A stretch of DNA of 10,235 nt from Nitrospirota bacterium (GTDB taxonomy: Bacteria > Nitrospirota > Thermodesulfovibrionia > Thermodesulfovibrionales > JdFR-85), in NCBI GenBank assembly GCA_015485235.1, contig WFTX01000124.1, forward strand, positions 1-10,235, read 5' to 3'. Position 1 is the stretch's first letter. Each line of letters begins with the position of its first letter. Shown here one piece after another: positions 6,971-10,235 of the stretch. Both the position numbers and the translations under genes were made by a program. The notes below the pieces were generated by a model that saw only the letters and a program-made list of their open reading frames with translations, was not told where the DNA came from and did not search any database.

Positions 6971-6983
6971 CCCGTAAAACGGG
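6971..6983 (-). promoter_or_regulatory. Small hairpin in the livK leader
   Basis: CCCGT and ACGGG flank a 3-nt loop, about 15 nt upstream of the livK ribosome site. Flanking ATATC (6964-6968) and GATAT (6991-6995) could extend the pairing. It may modulate livK translation but is too short to assign to a riboswitch class. Confidence 0.3.
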
Positions 6984-7034
6984 TACAAAAGATATGTTAT
7001 AGGCTCCCAACAATCTAACTTTATCACACTTAAT

Positions 7035-7063
7035 ATTATATGGTCTCAAAATAATTACAACAA
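7035..7063 (-). promoter_or_regulatory. Candidate sigma-70-type promoter for livKHMGF
   Basis: On the minus strand a perfect TATAAT -10 box (7035-7040) lies 17 nt from TTGTTG (7058-7063), which matches only the first half of the -35 consensus. The surroundings are AT-rich. Transcription would start near 7028 and leave a leader of about 83 nt before the livK ATG. The weak -35 suggests dependence on an activator. Confidence 0.4.
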
Positions 7064-7084
7064 AGAACAGGTTGCAGGCGGTGC

Positions 7085-7098
7085 TGGTGAGGACACCA
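7085..7098. promoter_or_regulatory. Small perfect dyad upstream of the livK promoter
   Basis: TGGTG and CACCA flank a 4-nt centre, about 22 bp upstream of the candidate -35 box. The position suits an activator site. A second dyad, ACAAT-GT-ATTGT, sits at 7127-7138. Confidence 0.3.
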
Positions 7099-7154
7099 AA
7101 TTTAGCGATACCTCCAGTGCCGTTCAACAATGTATTGTCCATGGTATTAAACCT

Positions 7155-7172
7155 CACAGGACCGGTACTGTG
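7155..7172. promoter_or_regulatory. 18-bp near-perfect palindrome, operator candidate
   Basis: CACAGGACCGGTACTGTG is self-complementary except for one base pair (7160/7167), with ACCGGT at its centre. It sits between the end of the ACT-protein gene and the livK promoter region. This size and symmetry fit a dimeric transcription factor. There is no T-run beside it, so it does not look like a terminator. Confidence 0.45.
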
Positions 7173-7224
7173 TAATTAAATCCCATCGCATTAATTTGTG
7201 TCCGAAAAAGTACCGCCTGTTATA

Positions 7225-7656
7225 CTATAAGGCATACACCTCCTCGCCCCTGAGTATCCTTACTCCGGCCTTCTGGAGCGCACTGATCGCCTTTTCCAGT
7301 TCGTCAAACCGGAAGATTATTATCGCATTTTCGCCACTCCTCTGTACAAAGGCGTACATATATTCCACATTGATCCCCTCACCCTCCAGGGCGTTCAGTA
7401 TCCCGGCAAGCCCTCCGGGCCTGTCAGGAACCTCAACGGCTATCACCTCGGTCTTGCCCACGGTGAAGCCCTTCTCCTTCAGGAGTTGCTTTGCCTCTTC
7501 CGTTCTGTCCAGGATGAGCCTGAGGATGCCGAAATCCGCAGTATCAGCCAGAGAGAGGGCCCTGATGTTTATCCCGGCTTCAGAAAGTATCCGTGTTACC
7601 TCTGCCAGCCTTCCATACTTGTTTTCAAGAAATATGGATATCTGTTCTACCTTCAT
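7225..7656 (-). CDS. Tandem ACT-domain protein, putative amino-acid sensor
   Basis: This 143-residue protein consists of two ACT domains: residues about 1-67, with ENKYGRLAEVTRILSEAGIN at 11-30, and about 68-143, with DRPGGLAGILNALEGEGINV at 78-97. Both show the glycine-containing strand-to-helix turn at which ACT domains bind amino acids. No catalytic domain is attached, so it is probably a small regulatory or binding protein; ACT-only proteins of this type are often encoded beside phenylacetate-CoA ligase and 2-oxoacid oxidoreductase genes. The ATG at 7656 has AAAGGAGGG at 5-6 nt spacing, and that site overlaps the end of paaK2 (13-nt gap), so the two genes are probably co-translated. It may sense an aromatic or branched-chain amino acid for the ligase, the oxidoreductase or the transporter; the target is unknown. 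Confidence 0.88.
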   Translation of the reverse strand: MKVEQISIFLENKYGRLAEVTRILSEAGINIRALSLADTADFGILRLILDRTEEAKQLLKEKGFTVGKTEVIAVEVPDRPGGLAGILNALEGEGINVEYMYAFVQRSGENAIIIFRFDELEKAISALQKAGVRILRGEEVYAL

Positions 7657-7669
7657 TTAAGCCCTCCTT

Positions 7670-8971
7670 TCAGATTTTCCTTTTATCTATAACCCTCTTG
7701 GCCTTCCCTTCACTCCTCTGGATCGTCCGCGGCTCAACAAGTTTCACCTTGCATGATACCGCAAGGGTCTCCTTCAGGTCCTGTTCGATCCTCTTGGCAA
7801 GCCCTTCAAGGACCTTGATCTCGTCAGAGAAGATCTCTTCGCTCACCTCTACCTGGACCTCCATCATATCGAGGGCACCCTGCCGGTCTACAATTATCTG
7901 GTAATGAGGCTCCACACCCTCAACACTCATCAGTACATGCTCAATCTGGGAAGGAAAGACATTCACGCCTCTTATTATCAACATATCATCAGACCTGCCG
8001 GATACCTTCTCCATTCTGTAGAATGTTCTTCCACAGATGCAGGGTTCAGCGATAAGCCTGGTGATATCCCTTGTCCTGTATCGTATTACCGGGAAGGCCT
8101 CCTTTGTAAGGGTGGTGAAGACCAGTTCCCCCTTCTCCCCATAGGGCAGGACCTCACCGGTTTCCGGGTCTATTATCTCAGGGATGAAGTGGTCCTCAAA
8201 AACATGAAGCCCCTCCTTCTTCTCAACACACTCTACAGATACACCGGGGCCTATTATCTCACTAAGCCCGTAAATGTCAACTGCGTCTATACCTAATTTC
8301 TTCTCAATCTCCTCGCGCATCTTGGGGCTCCAGGGCTCGGCGCCGAATATTCCTACCTTCAAATTGAGATCTTTGGGATCAATCCCGGAGTCATAAAGCA
8401 CCTCGGCTATATTCAGGGCATATGAAGGTGTACAGGTAAGAACGGTTGAGCCAAAGTCCCTCATAATCATTATCTGCCGCTTGGTATTTCCCCCGGAGAT
8501 AGGGATGACTGTCGCACCAAGCCGTTCAGCACCATAATGAAAACCGAGCCCTCCCGTGAACAGACCATAGCCATAAGCATTATGCACCACATCTCCGCTA
8601 TTGACCCCTGCAGCTGCCAGGGTCCTTGCCATGAGTTCAGCCCAGGTCTCTATATCCTTTTTCGTGTAACCCACAACGGTCGGCTTCCCCGTCGTCCCTG
8701 ACGACGCATGGACGCGGACAACCTTCTCAAGCCCGACAGCAAACATCCCGAAGGGATAGTTATCCCTGAGATCGTCCTTGACTGTAAAAGGAAGCTTTTC
8801 TATGTCCCTGAGTTCACGGATATCTTCAGGCTTTATCCCGGCCTCATCCATCTTCTTCCGGTAAGGCTCAACGTTCTGATAAACCCTCGTTACAACCTGC
8901 TGAAGCCTCTTCAACTGGATCGATTCCAGCGCCTCCCTTGGCATTGTTTCGTACTCTTCATTCCAGATCAT
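7670..8971 (-). CDS. paaK: Phenylacetate-CoA ligase (paralogue 2, canonical motifs)
   Basis: This 433-residue AMP-forming arylacetate-CoA ligase of the ANL superfamily is cytosolic. All core motifs are canonical: P-loop SSGTTGKPTVVGYT at 91-104, YGLSE (234-238), RTRD (299-302), hinge GRSDDMLIIRGVNVFP (325-340) and the C-terminal GKAKRVID with the expected catalytic lysine at 423. The ATG at 8971 lies about 10 nt after an AAGGAGGTG site. It sits between iorAB and the ACT protein on the same strand. With an aryl-pyruvate oxidoreductase beside it, it probably interconverts phenylacetate, indoleacetate or hydroxyphenylacetate and their CoA thioesters; which acid is preferred cannot be read from sequence. 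The 130-bp gap to iorB contains short tandem repeats and may include a weak promoter (TTGAGG at 9040-9045 and GATAAT at 9015-9020, 19-nt spacing). Confidence 0.94.
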   Translation of the reverse strand: MIWNEEYETMPREALESIQLKRLQQVVTRVYQNVEPYRKKMDEAGIKPEDIRELRDIEKLPFTVKDDLRDNYPFGMFAVGLEKVVRVHASSGTTGKPTVVGYTKKDIETWAELMARTLAAAGVNSGDVVHNAYGYGLFTGGLGFHYGAERLGATVIPISGGNTKRQIMIMRDFGSTVLTCTPSYALNIAEVLYDSGIDPKDLNLKVGIFGAEPWSPKMREEIEKKLGIDAVDIYGLSEIIGPGVSVECVEKKEGLHVFEDHFIPEIIDPETGEVLPYGEKGELVFTTLTKEAFPVIRYRTRDITRLIAEPCICGRTFYRMEKVSGRSDDMLIIRGVNVFPSQIEHVLMSVEGVEPHYQIIVDRQGALDMMEVQVEVSEEIFSDEIKVLEGLAKRIEQDLKETLAVSCKVKLVEPRTIQRSEGKAKRVIDKRKI

Positions 8972-8996
8972 TCTTGCCTGACACCTCCTTAAACAA

Positions 8997-9037
8997 GGTA
9001 TATTGGTATATTAGATTATCAGGTTATCAGGTTACTC
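8997..9037. repeat. Degenerate 8-bp tandem repeat tract
   Basis: Five consecutive units are visible: GGTATATT at 8997-9004 and again at 9005-9012, then AGATTATC (9013-9020), AGGTTATC (9021-9028) and a 9-bp AGGTTACTC (9029-9037). The tract begins only about 25 bp upstream of the paaK2 start, next to its ribosome site, so it lies in the leader or promoter. Confidence 0.7.
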
Positions 9038-9064
9038 AGCCTCAAACCCGTTTTTTTTCCTCCC

Positions 9065-9092
9065 TATCCGCTACCCGCTCCACGCTATACGC
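9065..9092. repeat. Heptamer tandem repeat tract, four units
   Basis: Four contiguous 7-bp units, TATCCGC, TACCCGC, TCCACGC and TATACGC, share a terminal CGC and a leading T. A fifth, 8-bp unit, TTTTTCGC (9093-9100), follows and nearly touches the iorB stop. A T8 run lies at 9051-9058 between this tract and the 8-bp repeat tract. Confidence 0.65.
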
Positions 9093-9101
9093 TTTTTCGC
9101 C

Positions 9102-9710
9102 TCAACCTGTCTTTTCTCCCTGTAACATCTTCGCCATCTCCTCCCGGCCTCGAGTAAAGGCCCTGAGGTTGACATCTACAAATCTCTCTTTCACCCTCTC
9201 CTTTATCACTTCAGTATAAACATTCTCGTCCATGGGAAGAAAGCAGGAAAGCCCGCCGGTCATGATGGTATTGACAACCCTTACCTCACCCAGTTCACGG
9301 GCAATCTCAAGGGCATTCAACGGGAATACACTCACCCCCATCTTCTTCATCGCAGCTATCGGGTCTGGAGGATAATCCTCATTCCCGGCAGCAACCGACG
9401 GAGGGAGAATCTGCTGGGTATTCACTACTATCTTTCCTCTATCCTTGAGATAGCCGATATGTCGCAAGGCCTCGAGTAGTTCAAAGGAGAGGATGAGATC
9501 CGCTGTTGCAGGATCAATTACAGGCGAGTATACCTTTTTCCCGTAACGAAGGTGGGAAAGCACTGACCCGCCCCTCTGAGCCATCCCGTGGACCTCGCTC
9601 TGCTTGACATCAAAGCCTGCACGGAGAAGGACAGACGACAGTATCTCACTGGCCAGGATTATCCCCTGCCCGCCGACTCCGCATATTATTATATTCCCCT
9701 TCTCTCGCAT
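9102..9710 (-). CDS. iorB: Indolepyruvate:ferredoxin oxidoreductase, beta subunit
   Basis: This is the small subunit of the aryl-pyruvate oxidoreductase, 202 residues, of the pyruvate/2-ketoisovalerate oxidoreductase gamma-type family (PF01558). Recognisable are the N-terminal glycine-rich GVGGQG at 11-16 and HGMAQRGGSV at 41-50, both hallmarks of IorB. With IorA it converts an aryl-pyruvate, CoA and oxidised ferredoxin to aryl-acetyl-CoA, CO2 and reduced ferredoxin in the cytoplasm. The ATG at 9710 is chosen; an in-frame TTG two codons upstream (9716), right behind the iorA stop, is possible because a GGGGA sits 4 nt before it and 10 nt before the ATG. The 6-nt gap to iorA indicates co-translation. 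Confidence 0.93.
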   Translation of the reverse strand: MREKGNIIICGVGGQGIILASEILSSVLLRAGFDVKQSEVHGMAQRGGSVLSHLRYGKKVYSPVIDPATADLILSFELLEALRHIGYLKDRGKIVVNTQQILPPSVAAGNEDYPPDPIAAMKKMGVSVFPLNALEIARELGEVRVVNTIMTGGLSCFLPMDENVYTEVIKERVKERFVDVNLRAFTRGREEMAKMLQGEKTG

Positions 9711-9716
9711 ACTCAA

Positions 9717-10235
9717 TCAGTCCCCGACCTTCTCTATCGCCTTGAATTTGCAGAGAGGAAAGCACTGGCCACAGCCGTTACAAAGGATCGGATCAATCAC
9801 TGAATATCCCTTCTGTTTCTTCTTGAACCCGAGTTTCTCTGCCTCCTCAGGCGTCAGAGAAACCCAGCTTATGGCAGGGCACCCTATGCTCAGACAGGCC
9901 CTGCACCCGGTACATCTCGGGGTTACAACCTGATAAACAGGCCGTTCTGCCCTCCTGACTTCAGGGAGAAGGGCACAGGGAGCCTTTGTAATGATCACCG
10001 ACGCCTCCGGTCTCTCAATCTCCTGTTTTACTATTTTGTATGTCCTGTCTATGTCATGAGGATCAATCTCTATCACATTCTCAACTCCAACTGCCCTGCA
10101 GAGGGCAGCCAGATCAAGCATGATTGTTTCCTCGCCGGTAACGGTCCTGCCCGTAGCCGGGTTTTCCTGATGTCCGGTCATGGCAGTGGTTCTGTTATCA
10201 AGTATTATGACTGTAGTAATTCCTCTGTTATAGAC
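9717..10235 (-). CDS. iorA: Indolepyruvate:ferredoxin oxidoreductase, alpha subunit, C-terminal part (5' truncated)
   Basis: The frame is open to the right edge and gives 172 visible residues of a subunit usually about 600 long. The ATG at 10181 is internal: the preceding 18 codons encode the end of the thiamine-diphosphate domain (YNRGITTVIILDNRTTAMTG), and NRTTAMTGHQENP is characteristic of IorA. The C-terminus carries a two-cluster ferredoxin domain. The first set is C108, C111, C114, C119 followed by Pro (CX2CX2CX4CP). The second is C152, C155, C158, C162 (CX2CX2CX3C), where Lys replaces the usual Pro after the last cysteine. These would bind two [4Fe-4S] clusters and pass electrons to ferredoxin. 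IorA handles indolepyruvate, phenylpyruvate and hydroxyphenylpyruvate. The reaction is reversible, so the cluster could serve degradation or synthesis of aromatic amino acids. Confidence 0.93.
   Translation of the reverse strand, partial: VYNRGITTVIILDNRTTAMTGHQENPATGRTVTGEETIMLDLAALCRAVGVENVIEIDPHDIDRTYKIVKQEIERPEASVIITKAPCALLPEVRRAERPVYQVVTPRCTGCRACLSIGCPAISWVSLTPEEAEKLGFKKKQKGYSVIDPILCNGCGQCFPLCKFKAIEKVGD

Noticed and set aside
6942..7157. 71-codon minus-strand ORF just upstream of livK
   Set aside because: It has a GTG start with no ribosome site and no recognisable family, and it runs through the promoter, dyads and livK leader and overlaps the livK start.
7205..7233. Weak hairpin (GCCT/AGGC) followed by T5 at the end of the ACT gene as a terminator
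   Set aside because: The stem is only 4 bp with an 11-nt loop overlapping the stop codon, and the T-run is offset, so it is too weak to call.
8997..9092. CRISPR array
   Set aside because: The units are 7-9 bp contiguous tandem repeats without spacers, and no cas genes are present.

Overview
The window carries one dense minus-strand block of nine genes for amino-acid uptake and aryl-acid/2-oxoacid CoA metabolism. A truncated plus-strand amidohydrolase gene sits at the left edge. The genes point to an anaerobe: a ferredoxin-dependent, oxygen-sensitive 2-oxoacid oxidoreductase (IorAB) lies beside phenylacetate-CoA ligases. Moderate GC, frequent AGA/AGG arginine and ATA isoleucine codons, and strong AGGAGG ribosome sites would suit a Nitrospirota- or Desulfobacterota-like bacterium. 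The taxon is an inference and cannot be fixed from this sequence alone.

Layout, in the direction of minus-strand transcription (right to left). (1) iorA, of which only the C-terminal 172 residues are in the window (to the right edge), then iorB, almost abutting. (2) A 130-bp gap made largely of two different short tandem-repeat tracts. (3) A phenylacetate-CoA ligase, paaK2 (7670-8971), and 13 nt later a tandem-ACT-domain protein (7225-7656), probably co-translated. (4) A 279-bp AT-rich regulatory region with a near-perfect 18-bp palindrome, other small dyads and a TATAAT-type -10 box. (5) A complete HAAT-family ABC transporter in the order livK, livH, livM, livG, livF. The last four genes overlap by 1, 4 and 14 nt, and a perfect 14-bp hairpin separates livK from livH. 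(6) A 375-bp intergenic region with a likely terminator behind livF and a roughly 215-bp MITE-like element that has near-perfect 31-bp inverted ends. (7) A second phenylacetate-CoA ligase, paaK1 (608-1906), about 63% identical to paaK2 by hand count but with an altered P-loop. (8) A 158-bp convergent gap (450-607) without a convincing terminator, then the 3' end of the amidohydrolase gene (plus strand).

How the genes may work together (inference from family knowledge). The Liv transporter imports an amino acid or a related carboxylate. IorAB oxidatively decarboxylates the transaminated aryl-pyruvate to aryl-acetyl-CoA with ferredoxin, or runs in reverse to build aromatic amino acids from aryl acids. 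PaaK-type ligases interconvert aryl-acetate and aryl-acetyl-CoA, and the ACT protein is a candidate amino-acid sensor. No CRISPR array, rRNA, tRNA, intact transposase or phage gene was seen. The least explained parts are the non-coding ones: the inverted-repeat element at 2001-2215 and the repeat tracts at 8997-9092.
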